In this document: positions 1-9,574 of the stretch, piece by piece
Layout: the number at the start of each line of letters is the position of its first letter
Numbering within the stretch: the stretch's first letter is position 1
Source of the DNA: Yeosuana aquiaggeris
GTDB lineage: Bacteria; Bacteroidota; Bacteroidia; Flavobacteriales; Flavobacteriaceae
DNA: 64,000 bases
Direction: 5' to 3'
Assembly (NCBI RefSeq): GCF_044003965.1
Contig: NZ_JBAWKC010000005.1
Span: 291,152-355,151 of the forward strand
The notes under the pieces: generated by a model
Told to the model about the DNA's origin: nothing
Database searches by the model: none
The model's input: the letters and a program-made list of their open reading frames with translations, nothing else
Program-made: the position numbers and the translations under genes

Positions 1-1
1 A

Positions 2-3000
2 TCCAATAAATTTAGAATGTTTAAATATTTCTCCGTTGAAGAATACAAACGTCCAAAATTTGAGACCAAGTTCAGTCCGGTAACTGCTACCCTTAAGGTG
101 AATGATTCCGTCACTGTAAAAGGAAGCGCCTTAGCCTATGCCGGAAGCCAAATCACAGATGCTAAAGTGGTGTATCGCGTGCACCGAAAAATAGAATATC
201 CACGTTGGTATTTTTGGTATCACCCTTGGGTTTATTCCGAACCACAAGAAATCACCCATGGCGAAACGGTTACGGATGATTCTGGTAATTTTGAAATTAT
301 TTTTAAAGCCATACCTGACCAAAGTGTCGACATAAATAGTCTACCCGTTTTTAATTATGAAATCACGGCAGATGTTACCGATCTTAATGGTGAAACCCGC
401 AGTGCCATAACGGTTGTGAATGTTGGCTATCATGCCTTAGTAGCGAACCTGTCTGTTGAAAATCAATTGGATAAAACTAAAAAAGACCATAAACTCAGTA
501 TAGATACCAAAAACTTAAATGGCGAATTTGTGCCAGCCAATGGTGTTGTTAAAATATACAAATTACAGGCACCTAAGGACGTACTAAGAATCAGACCTTG
601 GGCTGCGCCGGATTATCAAGCATTCTCAGAGCAAGAATTTAAATCACGCTTTCCTCATGATGCTTATGATGATGAGGACAAACCCGATCAGTGGAAAAAA
701 GGCAACTTAGTTTTTGAGCACCCTTTTGATACCGAAAAATCAAAAACACTTGAGCTTGGAAACATTAAAAAATGGGAATCTGGCCAATACACTATTATGC
801 TGGAAACCAAAGATAAATTTGGACAAACGGTTAAAGATGAAATTAAATCAACCTTATATAGTGATGAAGACAAAACCTTAGCAGACCATCAATTATTCAG
901 CATCACAACAAATAAATCGAACTACAAAGCCGGAGAAACGGCCCTTTTAACTTTGGCTTCAGCAGCTCAAAATATGATGGTTACCGTTACCGTTGAAAAA
1001 AATCATAAAACAATAAACACGTATATCATTCAACTTAACAATAACAAAAAAACCATTTCCGTTCCTGTTACTAAAGAAGATGTTGGTGGCTTTGGAGTAA
1101 ACTACAGTTTTGCGGCTTTTAATAGTTATCAATCGGGTACCGAACTTATTTCTGTCCCTTATCTTAATACAGAACTTAATATTGAAACCACCACGTTTCG
1201 TGATAAACTGCAACCGGGACAAGATGAAACATGGAGTTTTAAAATTAAAGGACCGCAAGGCGACAAAGTAAGTGCTGAATTATTAGCAAGTATGTATGAT
1301 GCGTCTTTAGACCAGTTTAAACCACATTCCTGGGATTTCAATCCTATAAACAAACCTGTTTATTATAGCTATAATCAAAGTAATGCCAGCAGAAGCTTTG
1401 GAACCAAAAACTTCAGAGTTTACAATGAACCACAGAATAGTGTTTATTATCCTCAACAAAATTATGATCAGTTAAATTGGTTTGGGTTTTATTTTAACAA
1501 TGGCAGACGATATAATGTATTAAAGGCTTTACAAGGAAGAGTTGCTGATGTACAAATTGTTGAAGATCATAGGGAACTTGAAGAAGTTGCATTTGCTATG
1601 AATGACAGCGCAGCATTAGATGAAGTTGTTACTGTTAGTCATGGAATAAAAAAAGATAAAAATCCAGAAGAAGAAAGCAATGAAGAAAATCAAGACTTCA
1701 ATACTGTACAAATTAGAAAAAACCTTGAAGAAACAGCCTTTTTCTTTCCACAATTGCAAACTGATGAAAATGGCAATATCAGTTTTAGCTTCACAACACC
1801 TGAGGCCTTAACACTATGGAAACTGCAATTATTAGCTCATACAAAAAACTTAGAAAGCGCCAATAAAACACTCACTGCAGTAACCCAAAAAGATTTGATG
1901 GTGATTCCCAACGCACCACGTTTTTTACGTCAGGGCGATCACATTACCATTAGCTCTAAAATTGCAAATCTCACAGAAAACCCATTATCCGGGCAAGCCA
2001 TTTTATTATTAACAGATGCTATTTCCGGAAATGCGATTGATTCAAAACTAGACAATACTAATAACACAAAATCCTTTACCGTTGATGCTAAAGGAAATAC
2101 ACAGGTTTTCTGGAGTTTGCAAATTCCGGATGATGTCGATGCTGTTCAGTATAAAGTTATAGCAAAAGCAGGAGATTTTAGTGATGGTGAGCAAAATGCT
2201 CTGCCCGTTTTAAGCAACAGATTGTTAGTGACAGAGACTTTACCTATGTGGATTCGCTCCAACCAAACCAGAACTTTTACCCTAGATAAATTAAAAACCA
2301 ATACCTCAACAACACTTAAAAACCATAAATTAACGTTGGAAATGACTTCCAATCCAGCTTGGTATGCGGTACAGGCACTACCCTATTTAATGGAATATCC
2401 ATATGAATGCAACGAACAAACCTTTTCACGTTATTATGCCAACGCTTTAGCCAGTCATATAGCCAATTCAAACCCAAGAATTCAAGAGGTTTTTGATCAG
2501 TGGAAATCTCAAGATGCATTGATTTCAAATCTTGAAAAAAATGAAGAATTAAAATCCATTTTAATCCAAGAAACCCCTTGGTTACGCGATGCACAAAGTG
2601 AAACTGAGCAGAAAAAACGTATGGCTTTATTGTTCGATTTAAATAAAATGACTTATGAATTACAGTCTGCCATCCGTAAACTAGAAAACAATCAAATGGG
2701 TTCTGGTGCCTGGTCTTGGTTTAATGGAGGATCCGACAGCAGATATATTACACAACATATCATTAATGGCTTTGGACACCTGAATAAACTGAATGTTGAT
2801 ACTTCTTTAAACTCTAAAATGATTGAACGAGCCATCAAATATCTGGATGATGAATTTATAAAGGAATATAAAGATCTTAAAAAATACAACCCTAAGGTTG
2901 ACTGGAGTAAAGATCATTTAAGCTACACACAATTGCATTATTTATATATGCGCAGTTTCTATCCAGAGATTAAAAAATCTAAAGAAGTAGAAGATATCAT

Positions 3001-4036
3001 CACATATTATCATTCTCAGATTAAAAAATATTGGTTAAGCCGTTCTCTGTATGCTAAAGGGTTAATGGCCATAATTTCTGAACGATTAGGTGATAAAACG
3101 ACCTCCACAAAAATTATAAAGTCACTAAAAGAAACCAGCATCACTTCAGATGAATTAGGTATGTACTGGAAAGAAAATGCCAATTCCTGGTATTGGTATC
3201 AGGCAGCTATAGAAACTCAAGCCTTATTAATTGAAGCATTTCAGGAAATTGAAAATGACACTAAAACCATCGATAATTTAAAAATATGGTTACTTAAAAA
3301 CAAGCAGACCAACCAATGGAAAACGACCAAAGCTACCACAGAGGCGGTATATGCTTTATTGCTGCAAGGAAGTGGTTGGTTATCTGTTACTGATATGGTT
3401 GATGTGCTTATTGGTGGCCAAAAAATAGAGCCTTCTAAATTAGAGGACGTGAAAATTGAAGCTGGAACTGGTTATTATAAAACGTCTTGGTCTGGATCAG
3501 ATATCAAGCCAGAAATGGCAAATGTAACGCTCACTAAAAAAGGTGATGGTATTGCATGGGGAAGTTTATATTGGCAATATTTTGAAGATTTAGATAAAAT
3601 CACTTTAGCAGAAACACCACTCAAGTTGCAGAAAAAACTATTCCTTAAAAAAAACACGGATACCGGTGAACAAATTTCAGAGATAACAACTGAAACCAAA
3701 TTAAAAGTTGGTGATTTAGTGCGGGTTCGGATTGAATTAAAAAGCAACAGAGCCATGGAATTTATACATATGAAGGATATGCGGGCTTCTGGTTTAGAAC
3801 CTATCAATGTATTATCACAATACAAATGGCAGGATGGCTTAGGCTACTATGAAAGTACTAAAGATGCCTCTACCAACTTCTTTTTTGACTATTTACCAAA
3901 AGGTGTTTTTATTTTTGAATATGATTTACGCGTGAACAATGTTGGAGATATGAGCAACGGGATTACCACTATTCAAAGCATGTATGCTCCAGAATTTAGC
4001 AGTCATAGTGACGGAAAACGTATTGTTGTAGAATAA
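2..4036 (+). CDS. Alpha-2-macroglobulin family protein, 5'-truncated by window edge
   Basis: The reading frame is open to the first base of the window, so the true start lies upstream; the first ATG (position 17) is internal. The visible part begins with the motif FSVEEYKRPKFE, typical of a macroglobulin (MG) domain in the middle of these proteins. An intact CxEQ thioester motif (C-N-E-Q, Cys codon 2408-2410) lies in the alpha-helical thioester domain, which continues through GAWSWFNGG to about 3400, followed by a C-terminal MG-like receptor domain ending at 4036. Codons near 1510-1640 contain a stretch like a TonB-receptor plug (KALQGRVADVQI, then DEVVTV). Family knowledge: bacterial A2M proteins are envelope proteins that trap attacking proteases through the thioester. 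Flavobacterial versions are near 1,900-2,000 residues, so several hundred codons are probably missing. Envelope defence is inferred. Confidence 0.9.
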   Translation, partial: SNKFRMFKYFSVEEYKRPKFETKFSPVTATLKVNDSVTVKGSALAYAGSQITDAKVVYRVHRKIEYPRWYFWYHPWVYSEPQEITHGETVTDDSGNFEIIFKAIPDQSVDINSLPVFNYEITADVTDLNGETRSAITVVNVGYHALVANLSVENQLDKTKKDHKLSIDTKNLNGEFVPANGVVKIYKLQAPKDVLRIRPWAAPDYQAFSEQEFKSRFPHDAYDDEDKPDQWKKGNLVFEHPFDTEKSKTLELGNIKKWESGQYTIMLETKDKFGQTVKDEIKSTLYSDEDKTLADHQLFSITTNKSNYKAGETALLTLASAAQNMMVTVTVEKNHKTINTYIIQLNNNKKTISVPVTKEDVGGFGVNYSFAAFNSYQSGTELISVPYLNTELNIETTTFRDKLQPGQDETWSFKIKGPQGDKVSAELLASMYDASLDQFKPHSWDFNPINKPVYYSYNQSNASRSFGTKNFRVYNEPQNSVYYPQQNYDQLNWFGFYFNNGRRYNVLKALQGRVADVQIVEDHRELEEVAFAMNDSAALDEVVTVSHGIKKDKNPEEESNEENQDFNTVQIRKNLEETAFFFPQLQTDENGNISFSFTTPEALTLWKLQLLAHTKNLESANKTLTAVTQKDLMVIPNAPRFLRQGDHITISSKIANLTENPLSGQAILLLTDAISGNAIDSKLDNTNNTKSFTVDAKGNTQVFWSLQIPDDVDAVQYKVIAKAGDFSDGEQNALPVLSNRLLVTETLPMWIRSNQTRTFTLDKLKTNTSTTLKNHKLTLEMTSNPAWYAVQALPYLMEYPYECNEQTFSRYYANALASHIANSNPRIQEVFDQWKSQDALISNLEKNEELKSILIQETPWLRDAQSETEQKKRMALLFDLNKMTYELQSAIRKLENNQMGSGAWSWFNGGSDSRYITQHIINGFGHLNKLNVDTSLNSKMIERAIKYLDDEFIKEYKDLKKYNPKVDWSKDHLSYTQLHYLYMRSFYPEIKKSKEVEDIITYYHSQIKKYWLSRSLYAKGLMAIISERLGDKTTSTKIIKSLKETSITSDELGMYWKENANSWYWYQAAIETQALLIEAFQEIENDTKTIDNLKIWLLKNKQTNQWKTTKATTEAVYALLLQGSGWLSVTDMVDVLIGGQKIEPSKLEDVKIEAGTGYYKTSWSGSDIKPEMANVTLTKKGDGIAWGSLYWQYFEDLDKITLAETPLKLQKKLFLKKNTDTGEQISEITTETKLKVGDLVRVRIELKSNRAMEFIHMKDMRASGLEPINVLSQYKWQDGLGYYESTKDASTNFFFDYLPKGVFIFEYDLRVNNVGDMSNGITTIQSMYAPEFSSHSDGKRIVVE

Positions 4037-4037
4037 A

Positions 4038-4067
4038 AAATAAATCCCGCTTTTGCGGGATTTATTT
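4038..4067. terminator. Bidirectional terminator between convergent genes
   Basis: A perfect 13-bp stem (left arm 4038-4050, right arm 4055-4067) with a TTTT loop and a CCCGC/GCGGG core is flanked by A and T runs on both sides. It can therefore end the macroglobulin transcript (+) and the SDR transcript (-). The SDR stop codon overlaps the base of the stem. Confidence 0.85.
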
Positions 4068-4792
4068 TATTTTGTTGGTGGCATGGTTGGCCTTACCTCA
4101 ATTTTACTTGGTAAGGTTCTTGGATTCATCTTAATTAAATCAACAACTAATTCACCAATATCTTCACTTTGTATTTTCCAGGCATCACTATCATTTGGTG
4201 TATGATTATTAAAATGCGTCGCAACAGAACCCGGCATAATGGTGCTCACTTTAATATCATGTTTGCGCAAATCTAACATCACAGCTTGAGTAAAACCTGT
4301 AACACCAAACTTACTGGCATTATATGCCGAACCATTTTCGAAAAAATTAGTACCGGCTAAACTTGAGATTGTGATAAAATATCCCTTTGATGCCTTTAAA
4401 GCATCAACACTTGATTTTATGGTATAAAAGGCCCCTGTTAAATTAGTGTCTATAGTTTCTTGCCATTGTTCTACAGTCAAGTCTTCAACACTTGCAAAAT
4501 GCCCTAAACCTGCATTTGCAATGACAATATCTAATTGTTTAAAATGTTTTAATACGTTTTGAACAGCTTGTTTCTGACTTTCATAATCTCTTACATCTGC
4601 TTCAACACCAATAGCCTTTGCACCTGCCTTTGAATTATAATTAAGGGCATCAGCTGCTTTTAGAGCACTCGTTATGTTTCTGCTTGTAACAGCAACATTA
4701 ATTCCCTGATTGAGGAGTGCATGAGCAATTCCGTATCCAATTCCTTTGGTTCCGCCAGTTATTAATGCGACTTTATTTTGTAATGAATTCAT
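4067..4792 (-). CDS. Short-chain dehydrogenase/reductase (SDR), 241 aa
   Basis: A classical SDR oxidoreductase. It shows the N-terminal Rossmann glycine motif TGGTKGIG, the NAG motif (IANAGLG), the catalytic Ser in ISSLAG and the YxxxK pair (YNASK), followed by the PGSVAT segment. The length suits a single-domain cytoplasmic SDR using NAD(P)H. The substrate cannot be told from sequence; the family includes 3-ketoacyl reductases and sugar or alcohol dehydrogenases. The start was placed at MNSLQNK, because the frame upstream (13 more codons) is not SDR-like and precedes the usual family start. It is convergent with the macroglobulin gene and shares its terminator. Confidence 0.85.
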   Translation of the reverse strand: MNSLQNKVALITGGTKGIGYGIAHALLNQGINVAVTSRNITSALKAADALNYNSKAGAKAIGVEADVRDYESQKQAVQNVLKHFKQLDIVIANAGLGHFASVEDLTVEQWQETIDTNLTGAFYTIKSSVDALKASKGYFITISSLAGTNFFENGSAYNASKFGVTGFTQAVMLDLRKHDIKVSTIMPGSVATHFNNHTPNDSDAWKIQSEDIGELVVDLIKMNPRTLPSKIEVRPTMPPTK

Positions 4793-4874
4793 AAATTTAA
4801 GTTTTCCCAAAATTACAAAAACTAAACGCAATCACAGAAAACAGACTGTTATGAAAACTATAAAATTTGAAGGA

Positions 4875-5396
4875 TTATTTTTTTGGAGGAAACCCCGAAA
4901 ACACTTTATCTACAATAGCTATTAATTGTGCTTCTCGCTCTTTCGGTATTCTATTTGGACTGTAATTAGATTCACACACCGCTTGCCAAAATAACTGTTT
5001 CAAATTTTCATCAACAAAATCAATTGTAATCTGTCTAATTATACTTGATTGCCCAATAGGAATTCCAAAAGAAACACCGCCACCCATATTCCTTCCAGTA
5101 CCACCTACTCCAACACCAACCGAACTTTGTTGGTTAGACTGAAATGCCGCACTTTTTATATCAATAAAAAAATCTGGAGTCTCTGAATAAGTAATCCCTA
5201 AGGTTTCTAATTTGGCGTCTAATGCTTCTAAAAAACGCTTTGTATCTAATTCGCTTAGACCCGTTTTCATATCACTGTAATAGTTGTAAGTTTTGTATTC
5301 AGAAAAATTGGTTTCCCGATCGTAATCATAATTAACTCTAATGGGGGCACAGGAGATGACACCAAAAAGAAAGATTATTATTAATACTCTTTTCAT
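4875..5396 (-). CDS. DUF4136 family lipoprotein
   Basis: A 173-aa predicted lipoprotein with a short hydrophobic leader ending in the lipobox GVISC, so Cys17 is the likely lipidated residue. The mature part begins with VNYDYDRETNFSEYKTY, the characteristic opening of DUF4136 proteins, and contains a glycine-rich stretch (GVGVGGTGRNMGGG) in the middle, typical of the family. Function is unknown; these proteins are found in the envelope of many Bacteroidota and Proteobacteria. It stands alone between the SDR gene and obgE, both on the same strand, with more than 80 bp on each side. Confidence 0.8.
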   Translation of the reverse strand: MKRVLIIIFLFGVISCAPIRVNYDYDRETNFSEYKTYNYYSDMKTGLSELDTKRFLEALDAKLETLGITYSETPDFFIDIKSAAFQSNQQSSVGVGVGGTGRNMGGGVSFGIPIGQSSIIRQITIDFVDENLKQLFWQAVCESNYSPNRIPKEREAQLIAIVDKVFSGFPPKK

Positions 5397-5502
5397 GTTT
5401 ATTATTTTGATTAAAGTTAATTAAAAAAATAATGACATGACCTCTATTTGACTTTAAGAAATTAATTCTAGATTCAAGTTGATCCTATAGAAAATACTTA
5501 AT

Positions 5503-6501
5503 TTAAGTATTAAGCATTTTCCAAAGAGCGTCTTTCAACTCTGTTAAACCTTGCTGAGCAACAGATGAAATAAATAAATAAGGAATAGGTAATTCATTAT
5601 CGAGTTCGGCTTTCAATTCTGCTTTCAATTCATCATCCAGCATGTCGCATTTAGAAATAGCAATCATGCGATCTTTATCAAGCATTTCCGGATTATAACG
5701 ACGCAGCTCGTCTAAAAGAATATCATATTGTTTTTTAATATCGACTGCGTCGGCAGGAATTAAAAACAAAAGAATAGAATTTCGTTCAATATGCCTTAAA
5801 AAATAATGTCCAAGTCCTCTTCCTTCAGCTGCACCTTCAATAATTCCAGGAATATCTGCCACTACAAAAGTTTGAAAATCACGATATTGAACAATACCCA
5901 GATTAGGCTTAAGCGTAGTAAACTCATAATCAGCAATTTTTGGTTTTGCTGATGTGATAACTGATAAAAGTGTTGATTTTCCAGCATTTGGAAATCCAAC
6001 TAAACCAACGTCTGCTAAAACTTTTAACTCTAAAGTAATATGTCTTTCTTCAAGTGGAATACCCGGTTGGGCATAGCGTGGCGTTTGATTGGTAGACGTT
6101 CTGAAATGCCAGTTCCCAAGACCTCCTTTTCCACCTTTCGCAATAATTTTTTCTTCATTATGTTCAGTAATCTCAAAGAGTATTTCATTACTCTCTGTAT
6201 CTCTTACTACTGTTCCTAGCGGCACTTCAACATAAACATCTTCACCATCAGCCCCAAAACTTCGGCTACTCCCACCATGATCACCATGACCTGCTTTGAT
6301 ATGCTTTTTAAACTTTAAATGAAGTAGGGTCCATAAGTTTGAATTACCCTTAATAATAACATGGCCACCACGACCACCATCGCCACCATCTGGCCCTCCT
6401 TTTTCAATAAATTTTTCACGATGTAGATGCGACGAACCTTTACCTCCGTTACCAGAGGAAACAAACATCTTTACGTAATCAACAAAATTTCCTTCGGTCA
6501 T
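5503..6501 (-). CDS. obgE: GTPase ObgE/CgtA
   Basis: The essential ribosome-associated GTPase of the Obg family, involved in 50S maturation and stress control. The glycine-rich Obg fold covers about residues 1-160 (GGDGGRGGH, GHGDHGGSSRSFG, GGKGGLGN). The G domain follows with the P-loop GFPNAGKST, switch II DIPGIIEG and the SKCD specificity motif. At 332 residues it lacks the C-terminal extension found in longer homologues such as the E. coli protein (about 390 aa), which is usual in this phylum. It lies 54 bp downstream of the hpt-adk gene on the same strand and may be co-transcribed with it; the gap is AT-rich with repeated TTTAAAG words. Confidence 0.95.
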   Translation of the reverse strand: MTEGNFVDYVKMFVSSGNGGKGSSHLHREKFIEKGGPDGGDGGRGGHVIIKGNSNLWTLLHLKFKKHIKAGHGDHGGSSRSFGADGEDVYVEVPLGTVVRDTESNEILFEITEHNEEKIIAKGGKGGLGNWHFRTSTNQTPRYAQPGIPLEERHITLELKVLADVGLVGFPNAGKSTLLSVITSAKPKIADYEFTTLKPNLGIVQYRDFQTFVVADIPGIIEGAAEGRGLGHYFLRHIERNSILLFLIPADAVDIKKQYDILLDELRRYNPEMLDKDRMIAISKCDMLDDELKAELKAELDNELPIPYLFISSVAQQGLTELKDALWKMLNT

Positions 6502-6555
6502 AATTGAGTTTAAAATTTTAAAGTTTAAAGTATAAAGTTTAAACTCTTTGAAGTA

Positions 6556-7668
6556 TTATAATTTATCAATAACTGCGCTTAAACGCTCAGTAATTTCTTT
6601 AATACTACCAACACCATCAACACCATAATATTTTCCCTGTGCAGAATAGTAGTCTTTTAGAATAGCTGTTTTATTATAATATTCAGTAATTCTATTTCTA
6701 ATGATAGATTCATCAGCATCATCAGGTCTTCCACTGGTTTTTCCGCGCTCTAGTAAGCGTTTCACTAAAACATCATCTTCCACTTCTAACGCAATCATGG
6801 CACTGATAGAGGAATCCTTACTTTCCATTAATCTACCTAAAGCATCAGCCTGTGCATTGGTTCTTGGAAATCCGTCAAAAATAAATCCATTAGCATCTGC
6901 GTTCTTTTCTACTTCAGCATTTAACATATCAATGGTTACCTGGTCTGGCACTAAGTCGCCTTTATCCATATAAGATTTGGCAAGCATCCCTAAAGCTGTT
7001 TCATTTTTTATATTAAATCTAAAGACATCACCAGTAGAGATGTGCACTAAATTATATTTTTCTTTCAAAAAATTAGCTTGAGTTCCCTTTCCTGCACCCG
7101 GAGGACCAAATAGCACTAAATTTGTCATATGCTGCGTTTCTTTTATTTGATAAATTTCTGGTAGGTTTCTTCCCAATCCGTCATAATCAAGACCATAACC
7201 TACAATGAATTTGTTTGGAATTTCCATACCAACATAATGTAATTTATAGTCTTTTTTATAGGCATCGGGTTTATAAAATAAAGTCGCAATTTTAAGCGAT
7301 TTAACCTCTTCATTTTTAAATATTCTATAAATTTCAGAAAGGGTATTACCCGTATCAATAATATCTTCTAAAACAATCACTGTCCTACCCTTCAAATCTT
7401 GAGTTAATCCAATTAAGCGTTGAATATCTTCAGTAGATTTAACCCCTTCATAAGAAGCCAATTTAATAAATGTCACTTCACAAGGTTTAGGATATTTCTT
7501 AACAAAATCACTCACCAACATAAATGAGCCATTCAAAACGCCTACAAATACAGGGATTTCATCGCCTATATCCTGGTAAATATTATTAACCATATGTTCA
7601 ATAGCCCTATCTATTTCTTGCGCAGAAATAAATGGTTTGAAATATTTGTCGTGAAGTTTAATTTCCAT
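6556..7668 (-). CDS. Fused hypoxanthine phosphoribosyltransferase - adenylate kinase
   Basis: One uninterrupted 370-codon frame encodes two enzymes. Residues 1 to about 178 are a hypoxanthine/guanine phosphoribosyltransferase with the PRPP-binding motif VLEDIIDTGNT. From about residue 181 the sequence is a complete adenylate kinase: P-loop GPPGAGKGT, AMP-site segment STGDVFR, the GFPRT motif and a short LID (GRPDD, no zinc-binding cysteines). A Met (MTNLVLFG) sits exactly where a free-standing adenylate kinase would begin, so an internal start is conceivable. The fusion would join purine-base salvage to AMP/ADP interconversion. It is divergent from purK-purE, which serves de novo purine synthesis. 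Confidence 0.93.
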   Translation of the reverse strand: MEIKLHDKYFKPFISAQEIDRAIEHMVNNIYQDIGDEIPVFVGVLNGSFMLVSDFVKKYPKPCEVTFIKLASYEGVKSTEDIQRLIGLTQDLKGRTVIVLEDIIDTGNTLSEIYRIFKNEEVKSLKIATLFYKPDAYKKDYKLHYVGMEIPNKFIVGYGLDYDGLGRNLPEIYQIKETQHMTNLVLFGPPGAGKGTQANFLKEKYNLVHISTGDVFRFNIKNETALGMLAKSYMDKGDLVPDQVTIDMLNAEVEKNADANGFIFDGFPRTNAQADALGRLMESKDSSISAMIALEVEDDVLVKRLLERGKTSGRPDDADESIIRNRITEYYNKTAILKDYYSAQGKYYGVDGVGSIKEITERLSAVIDKL

Positions 7669-7688
7669 TGTTGTTTTTTTGAAAGTTG

Positions 7689-7696
7689 CAAAGTTA
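7689..7696 (-). promoter_or_regulatory. Probable -7 box upstream of hpt-adk
   Basis: On the minus strand the octamer TAACTTTG matches the Bacteroidota -7 consensus TAnnTTTG, 20 bp upstream of the hpt-adk start codon. No TTG at the -33 spacing is visible, so the assignment is moderate. Confidence 0.45.
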
Positions 7697-7761
7697 AGGA
7701 ATTGAATGACTAATACCGATTTTTTGATTTAGGAATTAGGAAGTAATTTCATATTTAAATG

Positions 7762-7769
7762 TATTTTTG
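7762..7769 (+). promoter_or_regulatory. Probable -7 box of purK-purE
   Basis: TATTTTTG matches TAnnTTTG and lies 31 bp before the chosen purK start (7801). It overlaps the longer open frame that begins at 7759, which argues against that upstream ATG as the real start. No clear -33 TTG is present at the usual spacing. Confidence 0.45.
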
Positions 7770-7800
7770 CATATCCTTAATTGATTTTAGTAAAAAAAGC

Positions 7801-8955
7801 ATGAATTATTTTTCATCAAATTTTAAATTAGGTATTCTTGGCGGTGGTCAGTTAGGCAAAATGTTGCTTTATGACACTAGAAAATTTGATATACACACCT
7901 GTATATTAGAAGCTAGTAATGAGGCTCCTTGCAAAATAGCTTGTGATGAATTCCATCTTGGAGATTTAATGAATTATGAAGATGTCTATAACTTTGGAAA
8001 ACAAGTAGATGTTCTTACTATTGAAATTGAAAACGTTAATGTAGACGCTTTGGAAGATCTTGAAAAAGAAGGTATAAAAGTATACCCCGCCTCAAAAACA
8101 TTGCGAACTATTCAAAATAAGGCCAAACAGAAATTATTTTATATTGATAATAATTTACCAACGGCCGCATTTTCTCGTTTTGCTTATACGTCTGAAATTA
8201 AGGAAACTATAAATCACGGAGGATTAAACTTTCCTTTTGTGTGGAAAAGTGCCCAGTTTGGTTATGATGGTACTGGCGTAAAAGTTGTCAAGTCCTTTGA
8301 AGACTTAAAAGGTTTGCCAAACGTAGAATGCATTGCTGAAGATTTGGTTCCTTTTAAAAATGAATTAGCCGTTATTGTTGCCAGAAATGTTTCCGGAGAA
8401 ACAAAAACCTATCCGGTTGTTGAAATGGAATTTCATCCGGAAGCCAATCAAGTGGAATATGTAATTTGTCCTGCACGGATTTCTGAAGAAGTAGCAAAAA
8501 AAGCAGAAGCCATTGCTTTAAAAACTTCTGCAGCCTTTCAACATGTTGGTCTTTTAGCGGTTGAAATGTTTCAAACCGAGAATGATGAGATTCTTATCAA
8601 TGAAGTCGCCCCAAGACCTCATAATTCCGGACACCATACTATAGAATCAAATTATACTTCTCAATTTGAGCAGCATATTCGTGCCATTTTAGATTTACCT
8701 TTAGGTGTCACAGATAGTAAAGTGGGTGGTGTTATGGTAAATCTTGTGGGGGCAGAAGGCTATAGTGGTGATGTGGTTTATCAAAATATAGAAACTATTA
8801 TGCATATGGATGGTGTAACACCACATATTTATGGCAAAAAACAAACCAGACCTTTTAGGAAAATGGGGCATGTAACCATCGTTCATAAAGATTTAAATGA
8901 AGCAAGAAAAATTGCTGAAGAAGTTAAAAATACTATTAAAGTTATTTCAAAATAA
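7801..8955 (+). CDS. purK: 5-(carboxyamino)imidazole ribonucleotide synthase
   Basis: PurK, an ATP-grasp enzyme that carboxylates AIR to N5-CAIR in purine synthesis. The N-terminus carries the pre-ATP-grasp motif GILGGGQLGKML. The ATP-grasp core shows FVWKSAQFGYDGTGV and the metal/ATP residues around NEVAPRPHNSGH. The product is 384 aa, normal for the family. The start at 7801 (MNYFSSNF) was preferred over an ATG 42 bp upstream because the latter would add unusual residues and overlap a -7 promoter box. purE follows after 10 bp, so the pair is an operon performing consecutive steps. Confidence 0.95.
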   Translation: MNYFSSNFKLGILGGGQLGKMLLYDTRKFDIHTCILEASNEAPCKIACDEFHLGDLMNYEDVYNFGKQVDVLTIEIENVNVDALEDLEKEGIKVYPASKTLRTIQNKAKQKLFYIDNNLPTAAFSRFAYTSEIKETINHGGLNFPFVWKSAQFGYDGTGVKVVKSFEDLKGLPNVECIAEDLVPFKNELAVIVARNVSGETKTYPVVEMEFHPEANQVEYVICPARISEEVAKKAEAIALKTSAAFQHVGLLAVEMFQTENDEILINEVAPRPHNSGHHTIESNYTSQFEQHIRAILDLPLGVTDSKVGGVMVNLVGAEGYSGDVVYQNIETIMHMDGVTPHIYGKKQTRPFRKMGHVTIVHKDLNEARKIAEEVKNTIKVISK

Positions 8956-8965
8956 AAATTAAATT

Positions 8966-9448
8966 ATGAGTAAAGTAGGAGTTATTATGGGAAGCAAAAG
9001 TGATCTTCCAGTGATGCAAGACGCTATAGATATATTAAAAGGTTTTGACATTATTGTTGAAGTTGATATTGTTTCGGCCCACAGAACACCGGAAAAATTA
9101 TTTGATTACGGTAAAAACGCACATACCAAAGGCTTTTCTGTAATCATTGCCGGTGCCGGAGGTGCTGCTCATTTACCAGGAATGATAGCCTCCTTATCTC
9201 CGCTTCCTGTTATTGGTGTTCCAATAAAAAGCAGTAATTCTATTGATGGATGGGATTCTGTGCTTTCTATACTACAAATGCCCGGAGGTGTGCCAGTTGC
9301 TACCGTTGCTCTAAATGGTGCTAAAAATGCGGGTATACTTGCCGCTCAAATTATAGGCTCACATGATTCTTGTGTTTTGGATAAAATTCTTATTTATAAA
9401 GAAGGCTTAAAACAAATGGTGATTAAATCTTCCGAAAACTTGAAATAA
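8966..9448 (+). CDS. purE: N5-carboxyaminoimidazole ribonucleotide mutase
   Basis: A class I PurE, converting N5-CAIR (the PurK product) to CAIR. The 160-aa protein shows the family signatures MGSKSDLPVM at the N-terminus, the active-site SAHRTP, the AGAGGAAHLPG loop and PVIGVPIKS. It is full length. It is the second gene of the purK-purE operon and is followed at once by a hairpin terminator. Confidence 0.96.
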   Translation: MSKVGVIMGSKSDLPVMQDAIDILKGFDIIVEVDIVSAHRTPEKLFDYGKNAHTKGFSVIIAGAGGAAHLPGMIASLSPLPVIGVPIKSSNSIDGWDSVLSILQMPGGVPVATVALNGAKNAGILAAQIIGSHDSCVLDKILIYKEGLKQMVIKSSENLK

Positions 9449-9450
9449 AA

Positions 9451-9474
9451 AAACCCCGAATAAATTCGAGGTTT
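9451..9474 (+). terminator. Terminator after purE
   Basis: A 10-bp stem with one mismatch (arms 9451-9460 and 9465-9474, loop TAAA) begins 2 bp after the purE stop and ends in a T-rich tail. Confidence 0.7.
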
Positions 9475-9574
9475 CTTTGGCTATTAATTTGAATTAGTCA
9501 CTTTTCAAAAACAATATTGACAAACATACAAAAAAAAAGTTATGCGCGCATAGCAGATTTAAATTTCTTAAAAA

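Noticed and set aside
3475..3825. 116-codon minus-strand ORF in the macroglobulin gene
   Set aside because: It is antisense to a clearly coding, conserved domain, with no family resemblance or promoter.
7759..7800. Upstream ATG for purK adding 14 residues
   Set aside because: The added stretch overlaps a TATTTTTG -7 box, and the family start matches the ATG at 7801.
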